A DNA stretch of 9,148 nucleotides from Candidatus Bandiella numerosa (lineage in GTDB: Bacteria > Pseudomonadota > Alphaproteobacteria > Rickettsiales > Midichloriaceae). Where the stretch lies: NCBI RefSeq assembly GCF_021811875.1, contig NZ_JAJBJD010000024.1:1-9148 (forward strand). The letters run 5' to 3'. The notes beneath the pieces were generated by a model. It did not search any database. It saw only the letters and a program-made list of their open reading frames with translations, and was not told the DNA's origin. The stretch's first letter is position 1, and each line of letters starts with the position of its first letter. Positions 1 through 7,089 of this stretch are shown here, piece after piece. A program made the position numbers and the translations under genes.

Positions 1-126
1 AACTTTCTTGAATTCCTATTATTCTATCAGCTTTTATACCAAACTTATCGTTCTTCTTTATATGAATCTAATTTTTTAAATCCATTTATTGCATATCTTC
101 CTTGCTTTGCATTTATGCAACGGCCT
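1..126. other. Left-edge sequence without an assignable gene
   Basis: The plus strand is open from base 1 to a TGA at 127-129 (42 codons), but the translation is a hydrophobic, Phe/Leu/Tyr-rich string that looks like antisense or non-coding AT-rich DNA. On the minus strand there are short, more protein-like stretches: one of about 25 codons ending at 45, and one running off the edge from about 63. None has a start codon or a recognisable family. The segment ends at the inverted-repeat motif at 113-127, so it may be the end of an insertion sequence lying mostly outside the window. That reading is inference. Confidence 0.3.
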
Positions 127-127
127 T
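113..127 (-). repeat. Possible insertion-sequence terminal repeat (left copy)
   Basis: Read on the minus strand, this 15-mer (AAGGCCGTTGCATAA) matches 13 of 15 bases of AAGACCATTGCATAA at 9024-9038 on the plus strand, so the two copies are inverted relative to each other. Its outer end at about 127-130 is where similarity to the acetyltransferase family abruptly begins, as expected if an element inserted there. No target duplication or full element can be seen in the window, and 13 of 15 in AT-rich DNA is suggestive only. Confidence 0.3.
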
Positions 128-162
128 GAGAATATTATAAATTATATTCAGACCCTGCAGTT

Positions 163-618
163 ATGGAAAAATATTGCGAAGGTACACCTAGAGATAAAGC
201 GCAAGTAGATAAATTAATGGAATATTATCTAAAACGAAAAGAACCAAGTTACTTTAGCATATTTAAAAAGGGTTCTTCAGATTTTATAGGAACAATAATT
301 TTAACTGGTAGAAATCAAAATTCAGGTGAAATGTTACTAGGATATCTAATAAATACAGAATATTGGGGAAATAATTATGTAAAAGAGGCTCTATATTGCT
401 TGTTATTTTGCCTTTTTCCTTTAACTTATCAGGATATATCTTTAATTAGGGCTACCACAAGAGATGATAATCCAGCTTCTATAAATATTTTAGAAAAATT
501 TAATTTTATACGTGTGGAAACAGTTGAAAAATTTGGTCATAAAAGATTAACTTATGAACTTAACACTGTAGAAGTAGCAAAATTTCATAGAAATTTTAAA
601 ATAGTTGATATTATTTGA
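163..618 (+). CDS. Truncated GNAT-family N-acetyltransferase (RimJ/RimL-like), probable remnant
   Basis: This 151-codon frame matches RimJ/RimL-type GNAT acetyltransferases, which transfer acetyl from acetyl-CoA to an amine. Visible parts are a motif-A-like stretch YWGNNYVKEA (residues 67-76) and the C-terminal pattern RATTRDDNPASINILEKFNF (97-116), which matches the family signature of an Asn-Pro-Ala-Ser helix followed by a Gly-Phe, here Asn-Phe. Family-like sequence continues upstream of the ATG in frame to base 130 (EYYKLYSDPAV) and then meets TGA at 127-129, so the usual N-terminal strand of about 15-25 residues is absent. The glycine of the acetyl-CoA loop is replaced by Asn (GNN for the usual GKG or GxG), and there is no Shine-Dalgarno sequence before the ATG at 163. 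Truncation plus loss of a cofactor-loop residue points to a decaying gene. A functional short protein is less likely. Confidence 0.6.
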   Translation: MEKYCEGTPRDKAQVDKLMEYYLKRKEPSYFSIFKKGSSDFIGTIILTGRNQNSGEMLLGYLINTEYWGNNYVKEALYCLLFCLFPLTYQDISLIRATTRDDNPASINILEKFNFIRVETVEKFGHKRLTYELNTVEVAKFHRNFKIVDII

Positions 619-625
619 TATCAAC
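604..625. repeat. 8-bp inverted repeat over the acetyltransferase stop codon
   Basis: GTTGATAT (604-611) and ATATCAAC (618-625) form a perfect 8-bp stem with a 6-base loop, overlapping the TGA at 616-618. No T-run follows on the plus strand. On the minus strand a short TATTTT follows. It could assist termination of leftward transcripts that read past 632. Confidence 0.35.
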
Positions 626-631
626 CAATTG

Positions 632-659
632 AAAAAACTAGTTATTATTTTTTAATAAC
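632..659 (-). terminator. Candidate intrinsic terminator of the lpxD-rpsA operon
   Basis: On the minus strand a 7-bp stem (GTTATTA/TAATAAC, 641-659, 5-base A loop) is followed after three bases by six T (637-632). The stem is AT-only and therefore weak. However, the position, about 60 bases beyond the last leftward gene, and the T-run on the correct side fit an intrinsic terminator in a low-GC genome. Read on the plus strand the hairpin has no T-run after it. Confidence 0.5.
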
Positions 660-715
660 ACCTTTGAGTACAAAGTTTTGAATCGTAGTGAAATAAGCTT
701 TAAAATAGCATCGTA

Positions 716-934
716 CTAATCAAAAAGCTTTTTCCTTAATTTTTTGATGCTATCTTTTGATAAATGTTTTTTCTTAATTTCTTCGTATTTTTTTTCAGTT
801 TTTGCTTCTAAATTTTTCTTAAAATTATCAAATTCCTTTTGCACAGCAGAGTGTAATAAAAGTTTTATTATAACTAAACATACTACTGCTGAAACAAAAA
901 CATTCCACAGAGTCAAAAACAAAAACTTAAACAT
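716..934 (-). CDS. Small single-span membrane protein with charged coiled-coil tail
   Basis: This is a 72-residue protein of unknown function. Residues 1-27 form one hydrophobic segment (FLFLTLWNVFVSAVVCLVII), probably a membrane span or uncleaved signal anchor. The remaining 45 residues are very rich in Lys and Glu and look helical or coiled-coil, with net positive charge and a KKLRKKLFD end. The layout, one N-terminal span and a charged helical tail, recalls LapA-like small inner-membrane proteins in general shape only, and I see no specific family motif. It lies 36 bases after rpsA on the same strand with no terminator between, so it is probably the last gene of the operon. No clear Shine-Dalgarno sequence precedes the ATG. 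The reading frame on the opposite strand here (744-938) is judged a shadow. Confidence 0.65.
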   Translation of the reverse strand: MFKFLFLTLWNVFVSAVVCLVIIKLLLHSAVQKEFDNFKKNLEAKTEKKYEEIKKKHLSKDSIKKLRKKLFD

Positions 935-970
935 TTAAGCCCATTATTAATAACAAAGCTAAATATCTTA

Positions 971-2683
971 CTATTTATTCTCTCTCTCCTGTTTTTCAAT
1001 TGCCGCACCTAATATATCTCCAAGGCTAGCACCACTATCAACAGATCCATATTCAGCAATTGCTTTCTTTTCTTCTGCAATTTCTAAAATTTTAACTGAG
1101 AAATTCAACATTCTTTTACTTTTATCGTATGAGATAATTTTCGCATCTATTCTATCACCAACAGTAAACCTTTCAGGCTTTTGTTGATCTTTATGTTTAG
1201 ATAAATCATATTTTTTTACAAAGCCTTTTACGCCTTCTGGAGCCTCGACGTATAAACCATCTTTAGTTACTTCTAAAACTTTACATGTTACTACTTCAGC
1301 CTTAACTAGTTTATCAGTAATTTCCTTATAATTGTTTTCTTCAAGTTGTTTTATACTTATAGTAACTCTCTCTCTCTCTAAATCAGAACTCAAAACCACC
1401 CCTTCAATGTCATCTCCAATTTTATAATTTTTCAAAGCATTTTTCGGATTATCATCCCAATTAATCTCAACTGCCGGAACTAATAAGTCTAAATCATTTT
1501 CCTTACCATCTTCCATGACGTTAACAAATAATCCAAAATCAACTACTTTCTTGATTTTTGCCTTAACTTTTGTTCCAACTGGATATTTGTCAACAAATTT
1601 TTTCCATGGGTTCTCTGTACATTGTTTGATACTCAAGCTTATTCTATGCTTGTCAATGTCTAAATCTAATACCACAGTTTCTACTTCATCTCCAATATTA
1701 ACAAGTTTAGTTGGGTGAGTATTCTTAGTATTCCAATCAATTTCATTTAGATAAACCAACCCTTCTATCGATTTTTCAAGTTCAACAAACACACCATAAT
1801 CGGAGATGCTTATAACCTTGCCCTTATGCTTTGTACCAACAGTATACTTCTTCTCTAAACCCTTCCATGGATTGTCACTAAGTTGTTTAAGTCCTAAAGA
1901 AACTCTTTGAACTTCAGGATTATATTTCGTAACAATAACTTTAATTTCTTGTCCTAAGGTAATTTTTTCTGAAGGGTGTGACACTTTATCCCATGAAATG
2001 TCTGTAATATGCAATAATCCATCAATATCACCCAAATCTATAAATGCACCATAGTTAGTAATATTTTTTACTACTCCATCAAAAATCATACCTTCTTTAA
2101 TACCAGCTAAAAGTTCATTTTTAGCTTCCTTTCTTGAATCTTCAAGTATCGCTCTCCTAGATACAACAACGTTGCCTTGTTCTCTATCTATTTTTAAAAT
2201 TTTAAACGGTTGCTCAATATTCATTAATATTGATGGGTCCTTTATAGGCCTAATATCTAATTGACTACCTGGTAAAAAGGCTAATATACCCTCAATATCC
2301 ACAGCAAAACCGCCTTTATTGACCTTACCTATTATTTTTCCACTAATACTACCATCATTTTCACTCAACTCCTCAAATTTATTCCAAGCCATCTCTTTTG
2401 CTACTTTATCTCTACTTAACTGAGTGCACCCATTTCTTCCTTCTAATCTATCAATATATACTTCAACCTTATCACCTACTTTAAGTTCTTCTTTATTTGA
2501 AAATTCATTAATTGATACCCTTCCCTCACTTTTTAGACCCACATCAATGAAAATTGTATCACCTGAAATATTTACTACTTCGCCTGTGACGATAGAACCC
2601 TCTTTCGGTTGATTTTTTAAACTTTCCTCCAATAATTGAGAAAATTTTTCTTGTGAGAAATTTGGTACGTTTTCTATATTCAT
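971..2683 (-). CDS. rpsA: 30S ribosomal protein S1
   Basis: S1 binds mRNA on the 30S subunit and promotes initiation on messages with weak Shine-Dalgarno sites, which suits this window, where most genes lack a good one. The protein has 570 residues, as usual for alphaproteobacterial S1, and six S1 (OB-fold) repeats at roughly 29-92, 110-177, 198-266, 283-352, 368-444 and 461-531. Repeats 3-5 show the typical YGAFIDL/YGVFVEL/FGLFVNV core, and each of repeats 3 and 4 is followed by an NPWK motif. Repeat 5 carries extra acidic residues (EDGKENDLD, 391-399). The tail ends in GDILGAAIE, a common S1 ending. The start is preceded by an A-run and AAGGAC placed directly against the ATG, too close for a classical site. 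It lies 21 bases after cmk, the widely conserved cmk-rpsA pairing. Confidence 0.97.
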   Translation of the reverse strand: MNIENVPNFSQEKFSQLLEESLKNQPKEGSIVTGEVVNISGDTIFIDVGLKSEGRVSINEFSNKEELKVGDKVEVYIDRLEGRNGCTQLSRDKVAKEMAWNKFEELSENDGSISGKIIGKVNKGGFAVDIEGILAFLPGSQLDIRPIKDPSILMNIEQPFKILKIDREQGNVVVSRRAILEDSRKEAKNELLAGIKEGMIFDGVVKNITNYGAFIDLGDIDGLLHITDISWDKVSHPSEKITLGQEIKVIVTKYNPEVQRVSLGLKQLSDNPWKGLEKKYTVGTKHKGKVISISDYGVFVELEKSIEGLVYLNEIDWNTKNTHPTKLVNIGDEVETVVLDLDIDKHRISLSIKQCTENPWKKFVDKYPVGTKVKAKIKKVVDFGLFVNVMEDGKENDLDLLVPAVEINWDDNPKNALKNYKIGDDIEGVVLSSDLERERVTISIKQLEENNYKEITDKLVKAEVVTCKVLEVTKDGLYVEAPEGVKGFVKKYDLSKHKDQQKPERFTVGDRIDAKIISYDKSKRMLNFSVKILEIAEEKKAIAEYGSVDSGASLGDILGAAIEKQERENK

Positions 2684-2704
2684 GTCCTTTTTTTTCGTTA
2701 ATAA

Positions 2705-3346
2705 TTAATTATTTTTAATCTTTTTTAATACTACTTTTAGCACTTCATCAATACTGATCTTACTCGTATCAATCAAAAAAGAACCCTTAGCTCTAACTAA
2801 AGGTGCGATATCACGACTTGCGTCCCTTTCGTCTCTGATTTTAAGATACTCAAGCACTGATGACAGTTTAAAACTTTTTCCGTTTTTTTGCAACTGTTTA
2901 TACCTTCTATTTGCTCTTTCCTCAATCGATGCATCAAAAAAAAATTTATAATTTGCATTTGGAAAAACAACTGTGCCTATATCTCGCCCATCTATTACGA
3001 CACCTCGCTTATTTTTTGCAAATTTTCTTTGAATGTCAAGCAGTGCATTTCTTACATTTTTCAAAGTAGCGATTTTAGATGCAACATCACTTATATTATC
3101 AGAATAAAGTTCTTTTAAATCTATTTGTTTATCAAAATCAATTTTTTTTATTAATTCTGTTAAAACATGATCGTCATCTAGTGCTGAATTTTGCATATCG
3201 CAGTAATATGCCACTTTTCTAAACATTAAACCTGTATCTAAGTAGTCATACCCAAGTTTTTCAGCCAATAATTTTGCAACGGCACCTTTTCCGGATGCAG
3301 CAGTACCGTCAAATGCAATTACAACAGTATTAGAAGTATCGTTCAT
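2705..3346 (-). CDS. cmk: Cytidylate kinase
   Basis: Cmk phosphorylates CMP and dCMP to the diphosphates using ATP in the cytosol. The product has 213 residues, slightly shorter than the 227-residue E. coli enzyme. Seen directly: a P-loop (DGTAASGKG, 13-21), the following LDTGLMFR (36-43) corresponding to the family's LDSGAIYR substrate-binding stretch, the VVIDGRDIGTVVFP core (116-129), and the LID and C-terminal region RDERDASRDIAPL (171-183). The ATG overlaps the ribB stop as ATGA (3343-3346), implying translational coupling, and no Shine-Dalgarno sequence is evident. Known biology of the cmk-rpsA pair supports co-transcription with rpsA downstream. Confidence 0.96.
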   Translation of the reverse strand: MNDTSNTVVIAFDGTAASGKGAVAKLLAEKLGYDYLDTGLMFRKVAYYCDMQNSALDDDHVLTELIKKIDFDKQIDLKELYSDNISDVASKIATLKNVRNALLDIQRKFAKNKRGVVIDGRDIGTVVFPNANYKFFFDASIEERANRRYKQLQKNGKSFKLSSVLEYLKIRDERDASRDIAPLVRAKGSFLIDTSKISIDEVLKVVLKKIKNN

Positions 3347-3951
3347 TTTGCGTTATTAATATACTGAACTAGTTTTTCGACACTAGAAATCTTCATACCG
3401 TGCTTCTTAGAAAACTTAATCAAATCATTTCTTCTTGCCATGGTACCATCATCATTTATGATTTCGCAAATAACCATTGCTGGCTTTAATTTTGCAAGTT
3501 TTGCTATGTCGACTGCAGCTTCGGTATGTCCCCTCCTTTCAAGAACACCATTTTCCCTGGCAACTACAGGGAAAATATGCCCAGGAACTTTAAAATCTGC
3601 TATTGTTGAATTTTCATCAACCAATTTTTGAATAGTATGAACTTTGTCTATAGCGGACATTCCAGTAGACACTCCCTGCCTAGAATCTATAGAATAAGTA
3701 AATGCTGTTTCAAATTCATCTATATTTCTTCTTGGATGTAGTTTTAAATCAAATTTATTAGCAATATCTCGATCAATAGCGACGCATATTAGCCCTCTTG
3801 CAAACATAATCATTAAATTGATAATCTCAATTGTGATGTGTTGAGCAGGAACAATTATATCTCCTTCATTTTCTCTATCTTCATCATCAGTAATAATAAA
3901 AGGTCTGCCTAATTTAGCTTCTTCAATTATATCTTTAATTGGATCGAACAT
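3343..3951 (-). CDS. ribB: 3,4-dihydroxy-2-butanone 4-phosphate synthase
   Basis: RibB converts ribulose 5-phosphate to 3,4-dihydroxy-2-butanone 4-phosphate plus formate, supplying the four-carbon unit of riboflavin. The product has 202 residues and is monofunctional, with no GTP cyclohydrolase II domain as in RibBA. The acidic metal-binding motif DDEDRENEGD (22-31), the substrate motif DSRQGVSTGMSA (89-100), GHIFPV (124-129) and GVLERRGHTEAAVD (135-148, with the conserved His142) are all intact, so it should be active. GGAG at 3959-3962 lies 7 bases before the ATG, one of the better ribosome binding sites of the operon, and it sits inside the end of lpxI. Only two bases separate it from the lpxI stop. 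A riboflavin gene between a lipid A gene and cmk is an unusual neighbour. Confidence 0.95.
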   Translation of the reverse strand: MFDPIKDIIEEAKLGRPFIITDDEDRENEGDIIVPAQHITIEIINLMIMFARGLICVAIDRDIANKFDLKLHPRRNIDEFETAFTYSIDSRQGVSTGMSAIDKVHTIQKLVDENSTIADFKVPGHIFPVVARENGVLERRGHTEAAVDIAKLAKLKPAMVICEIINDDGTMARRNDLIKFSKKHGMKISSVEKLVQYINNAK

Positions 3952-3953
3952 TT

Positions 3954-4775
3954 TTAAACTCCGTATATAAAAATTTTATTTTCATTGGCTAACTCTATAG
4001 TATCTTTACTTGCAAGAATAATTGATTTTTTTGCCTCAACGACTATACCTTTATAAGCATATTTTGCAATATTTTTTATTGTATCTGGCCCAATACAAGG
4101 TAAATCCACTCTTTTATCTTGATGAGGTTTGCACATTTTGATTAGTATCCCACCGCTATTTCTATTTCTATATTTAGCACACCTGCTGATTAATTCATTA
4201 GTTCCTTCCACCGCTTCCACTCCAAGCACTAAACTTTGGTCAATAATAAGGGCCTGACCCACATCATAACGTATAATTCCTTTTAGGATATCTATTCCCC
4301 TCTTTATATCAATATCCATTTGCTCATCAATTGGAACATTCGTCATATTTCCTTTTTGCGTTAAAATATCTTCAATTATTTCACTCGGAGAAATAATTTC
4401 AAATCCATTTTCCTCTATAAATTTTATTATCGTTGAATAAATGTTATTATCATTGAATCCAGTTTTAATTATTTTCGCGAATATTCTCATCCCAATCTTA
4501 TCGAAAATTAACTTTGATAAATTAGCTCTATCAACTCTACCTGCAATAACAATTTTGGTTAAGTTATTTTTATTTAGATAATCAAAAATTCGGCTTATAT
4601 CGTATGGTCTAAATGAATCATATACAGTATCCTGAAAAATTTTTTGATTTATCTCACCCTTTAATCCAATTAATTTTGACCTGATACCTTTTTTAAAGCA
4701 TTCATCATATACCATTTTAGGCAACAATCCTTGGCCTGCAATTATACCAACGCCATCAAAATCTTTATTAATCAT
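3954..4775 (-). CDS. lpxI: UDP-2,3-diacylglucosamine diphosphatase LpxI (DUF1009)
   Basis: LpxI hydrolyses UDP-2,3-diacylglucosamine to lipid X and UMP at the cytosolic face of the inner membrane. It replaces the unrelated LpxH in many alphaproteobacteria. The 273-residue length is normal. The N-terminal domain opens with GVGIIAGQGLLPK (8-20) and contains VIAGRVDRANL (76-86). The C-terminal catalytic domain shows LGVEAVEGTNELI (184-196), then MCKPHQDKRVDLPCIGPDT (214-232), with Asp224 in the position expected for the essential aspartate. All family hallmarks are present. It overlaps the end of lpxA by 8 bases, suggesting coupled translation. In many alphaproteobacteria lpxB follows lpxI, but here ribB follows. 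Confidence 0.93.
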   Translation of the reverse strand: MINKDFDGVGIIAGQGLLPKMVYDECFKKGIRSKLIGLKGEINQKIFQDTVYDSFRPYDISRIFDYLNKNNLTKIVIAGRVDRANLSKLIFDKIGMRIFAKIIKTGFNDNNIYSTIIKFIEENGFEIISPSEIIEDILTQKGNMTNVPIDEQMDIDIKRGIDILKGIIRYDVGQALIIDQSLVLGVEAVEGTNELISRCAKYRNRNSGGILIKMCKPHQDKRVDLPCIGPDTIKNIAKYAYKGIVVEAKKSIILASKDTIELANENKIFIYGV

Positions 4776-5571
4776 TTAATTCCCATTTATGGCTTGGCAT
4801 ACAAAATCCTCTTTTACCATCTTCTTCTAAAAAGTTAATTATCTCTCTAGATTCGTTGTTGTCGTAATTGTTTTTAATTATTTTAATTCTTTCGTCAAAT
4901 CCTTTATTTATATCTTTACCAAAAATTACCTTAAAAATGTTCTTAATACTATTTATGGTATCCTTAGAATAGTTATGTCTTTTCATTCCAACTATGTTTA
5001 TTCCGACAATTTTAGCTCTATCACCTGCAACACTTGCAAATGGTGCAACATTTTCAACAACAGCACTTACCCCACCAACAATTGCAAATTTTCCAATTCT
5101 AACAAATTGATGAACTGCTGCAAGTCCACCAATTATAACGTTGTTACCCAAAACCACATGCCCTCCAAGAGTTGCATTATTAGCAAGAATAACATTGTTT
5201 CCCACAACACAATCATGCGCAATATGAGAGCTAATCATTAATAAACAGTTATCACCTATAACTGTTTCCATATTTCCATGTTTTGTACCTGTATTTATAG
5301 TACAATATTCTCTAATAATATTATTTTTTCCTACTATTACTTTTGATTCCTCACCACTATATTTTAAATCTTGTGGAGGGTAGCCAATGGAAGCAAATGG
5401 AAATATCTCAGTGTTTTCCCCAATATAGGAAAATCCATCAATACAAACATGAGAATGTAACCTTACGCCCTTAGCTAATTCAACATTTTTTCCAATCGTG
5501 CAATACGGGCCTATAATTGCTTCTGAGTGAATTTGAGCGCCTTTTTGAATAATTGCAGTTTTATGAATCAT
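4768..5571 (-). CDS. lpxA: Acyl-ACP--UDP-N-acetylglucosamine O-acyltransferase
   Basis: LpxA carries out the first step of lipid A synthesis, transferring a 3-hydroxyacyl chain from ACP to the 3-OH of UDP-GlcNAc. The 267 residues comprise a left-handed beta-helix of hexapeptide repeats (about 1-185) and an alpha-helical C-terminal domain (about 195-267). The catalytic His is His119 in SSHIAHDCVVG, matching E. coli His125. NNATLGGHV and AAVHQF further along the helix are also conserved. The residue matching E. coli Gly173, the acyl-length ruler, is Gly167, which leaves room for a long (about C14) chain. This last point is inference by alignment. The start, MIHKTAIIQ, is typical. It begins 11 bases after fabZ, and only a weak AAGAG lies upstream. 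Confidence 0.97.
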   Translation of the reverse strand: MIHKTAIIQKGAQIHSEAIIGPYCTIGKNVELAKGVRLHSHVCIDGFSYIGENTEIFPFASIGYPPQDLKYSGEESKVIVGKNNIIREYCTINTGTKHGNMETVIGDNCLLMISSHIAHDCVVGNNVILANNATLGGHVVLGNNVIIGGLAAVHQFVRIGKFAIVGGVSAVVENVAPFASVAGDRAKIVGINIVGMKRHNYSKDTINSIKNIFKVIFGKDINKGFDERIKIIKNNYDNNESREIINFLEEDGKRGFCMPSHKWELND

Positions 5572-5582
5572 ATCTATCTATT

Positions 5583-6035
5583 TTACTCTTTTACCAACAT
5601 CGCAGAAAAAATAGCATCTGCCACCTTAACATTATCAACTTTAGCCTCACCACTCATTTTCCAAACATTTCTTCGTGCTTGAACTTGCTCAACACAAATA
5701 TACAAGCTATCACCAGGTACCACCGGTTTTCTAAAGTGAGCCTTTTCTATAGACATAAAATATATTATTTGATTTTCAGTCTTAAAATCTTTATCGTTCA
5801 CACTTTTTGATGCAAAAACTGCCGCTGCCTGTGCCATAGCTTCAATAATTAATACTCCAGGCATAACAGGTTTTTGAGGAAAATGTCCATTAAAAAAATC
5901 TTCGTTAATAGTCACATTCTTTAACGCAATAATGTTTTTATTTAGATTCAATTCTAACACTTTATCTAATAGCAAGAATGGATATCTATGTGGTAGTATT
6001 TTTTTTATTTCAGAAATGTCCAATACGCTTTTCAT
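5583..6035 (-). CDS. fabZ: 3-hydroxyacyl-ACP dehydratase
   Basis: FabZ dehydrates (3R)-hydroxyacyl-ACP to trans-2-enoyl-ACP in type II fatty acid synthesis. It competes with LpxA and LpxD for the same hydroxyacyl-ACP pool, which explains the conserved clustering of these genes. The 150-residue hot-dog fold protein has LPHRYPFLLLDKV (14-26), the catalytic His51 in GHFPQKPVMPG (50-60), and the catalytic Glu65 in LIIEAMAQ. These correspond to E. coli His54 and Glu68. Length and motifs are complete. It starts 4 bases after the lpxD stop without a clear Shine-Dalgarno sequence. Confidence 0.97.
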   Translation of the reverse strand: MKSVLDISEIKKILPHRYPFLLLDKVLELNLNKNIIALKNVTINEDFFNGHFPQKPVMPGVLIIEAMAQAAAVFASKSVNDKDFKTENQIIYFMSIEKAHFRKPVVPGDSLYICVEQVQARRNVWKMSGEAKVDNVKVADAIFSAMLVKE

Positions 6036-6039
6036 ATTC

Positions 6040-7044
6040 TTATTTCATTATTTGTTTTTTTAAAAAGATATTTTGCCTATGCCAGTTATTTATTTTAATT
6101 GCCGGATAACCTCCTATCACCTCCCCTTCTTGAATATTGTTTACTACTCCAGACTTGCCTGCAATCATAACCTTATCAGCTATATTTAAGTGACCAACAA
6201 CACCCACCTGCCCTCCAATCAAAACATTTTTACCAATTTTAGTACTACCTGATATCCCAGTTTGAGCTGCAATTATAGTACCCTCACCAATAACAACATT
6301 ATGACCAATCTGAACAAGATTATCAATTTTGCAATTATTTTTAATTACAGTATTTTCTAAGGCTCCTCTGTCTATGCAACTATTTGCTCCTATTTCGACG
6401 TTATCACCTATTTCAACTATACCAACTTGTCTTATTTTTGGACCACCAGGAATAAAGCCAAATCCATCCTGCCCAATTCTAACCCCGCTATATATAGAAC
6501 AATTCTTCCCAATCATTGCAAAAATTATTGTTACATTAGATTCAATACTAGTATTTTCTCCAATAACAACATTATCACCTATTACAGTGTTGTAGCCAAT
6601 ATATGAATTTTCACCAATCTCAGCGTTTTTGCCAATTATCGCTCCCTCACTAATGCAGCAATTCTTGCCAATTTTTGCAGAGGGCTCAATGAAAGCTGAT
6701 TTTGAAATGGTATGAGATCTTATATTTTTAGGGTAAAATTTATCAATTAGTTTTGCAAAAACAAATTGCGGATTTTTTGTTATAATCAATGTAGTTCCAT
6801 TTGGAGCATAATTTTTATCTTCTTGTTTTAAAATGCAAGCCCCAGCTTTAGTATTTTTCAGACTTTCTGTGTATTTTGGATTGTGAAAAAATGTAATATC
6901 TTGTTTAGAAGCATTATCAAGCGTTGAAGTATTGGAAATTAATATCTCACTATTACCTATTACTTCTTGAATGCCCTCTATATCGCTTATCAAATCCTTT
7001 AATAAAAAAGGGCCAGTTTTTTTGTGAAAAACTATTGCTCTCAT
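6040..7044 (-). CDS. lpxD: UDP-3-O-(3-hydroxyacyl)glucosamine N-acyltransferase
   Basis: LpxD adds the second hydroxyacyl chain, from acyl-ACP to the 2-amino group, in lipid A synthesis. The 334 residues are close to the E. coli length of 341. An N-terminal uridine-binding domain (about 1-108, with DITFFHNPKYTESL at 49-62) is followed by a long hexapeptide beta-helix (about 113-310) and a short C-terminal helix (WHRQNIFLKKQ). Catalytic His248 lies in DNLVQIGHNVVIG, matching E. coli His239, and the GQDGFGF turn is at 191-197. The whole protein closely resembles rickettsial LpxD from memory. It is the first gene of the leftward operon and lacks a Shine-Dalgarno sequence. The N-terminus (VFHKKTGPF) aligns with family members, supporting the ATG at 7044. 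Confidence 0.97.
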   Translation of the reverse strand: MRAIVFHKKTGPFLLKDLISDIEGIQEVIGNSEILISNTSTLDNASKQDITFFHNPKYTESLKNTKAGACILKQEDKNYAPNGTTLIITKNPQFVFAKLIDKFYPKNIRSHTISKSAFIEPSAKIGKNCCISEGAIIGKNAEIGENSYIGYNTVIGDNVVIGENTSIESNVTIIFAMIGKNCSIYSGVRIGQDGFGFIPGGPKIRQVGIVEIGDNVEIGANSCIDRGALENTVIKNNCKIDNLVQIGHNVVIGEGTIIAAQTGISGSTKIGKNVLIGGQVGVVGHLNIADKVMIAGKSGVVNNIQEGEVIGGYPAIKINNWHRQNIFLKKQIMK

Positions 7045-7065
7045 TATATAAAATGGTTAAAAAAT

Positions 7066-7085
7066 GTTTAAATTATAATTTAAAC
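7066..7085. promoter_or_regulatory. Perfect 20-bp palindrome in the lpxD/rpmJ divergent spacer
   Basis: The sequence GTTTAAATTATAATTTAAAC equals its own reverse complement. It starts 22 bases upstream of the lpxD ATG and contains a perfect TATAAT on each strand (7074-7079 plus, 7077-7072 minus). It may be an operator over the lpxD start region or a -10 element. No good -35 lies 16-18 bases from either TATAAT, so the operator reading is slightly preferred. AT-rich DNA makes chance palindromes commoner, but 20 perfect bases are unusual. Confidence 0.4.
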
Positions 7086-7089
7086 TCAT

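Noticed and set aside
722..733. AAAAAGCTTTTT palindrome at the end of the small membrane gene
   Set aside because: It is low-complexity sequence coding for Lys-Lys-Leu-Phe at the C-terminus, with no T-run arrangement that would make it a terminator.
744..938. 64-codon plus-strand frame opposite the small membrane protein
   Set aside because: The translation is Phe/Ser-rich without structure. The minus-strand frame has a clean membrane span, a charged helical tail and operon spacing.
1366..1379. (CT)7 dinucleotide run inside rpsA, a possible phase-variation tract
   Set aside because: It encodes Leu-Glu-Arg-Glu-Arg in a conserved S1 repeat of an essential gene, so slippage would be lethal. 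The run is short.
4975..5241. Open frames of 60-90 codons antisense to lpxA, lpxD, rpsA, cmk, ribB and fabZ
   Set aside because: They lie opposite genes with complete catalytic motifs, have Ser/Asn/Ile-rich translations without family features, and are expected by chance opposite AT-rich genes.
4768..7044. Recurrent short similar stretches in lpxA and lpxD resembling DNA repeats
   Set aside because: They reflect the protein hexapeptide repeats of the beta-helix fold, not nucleotide repeats or a CRISPR array.
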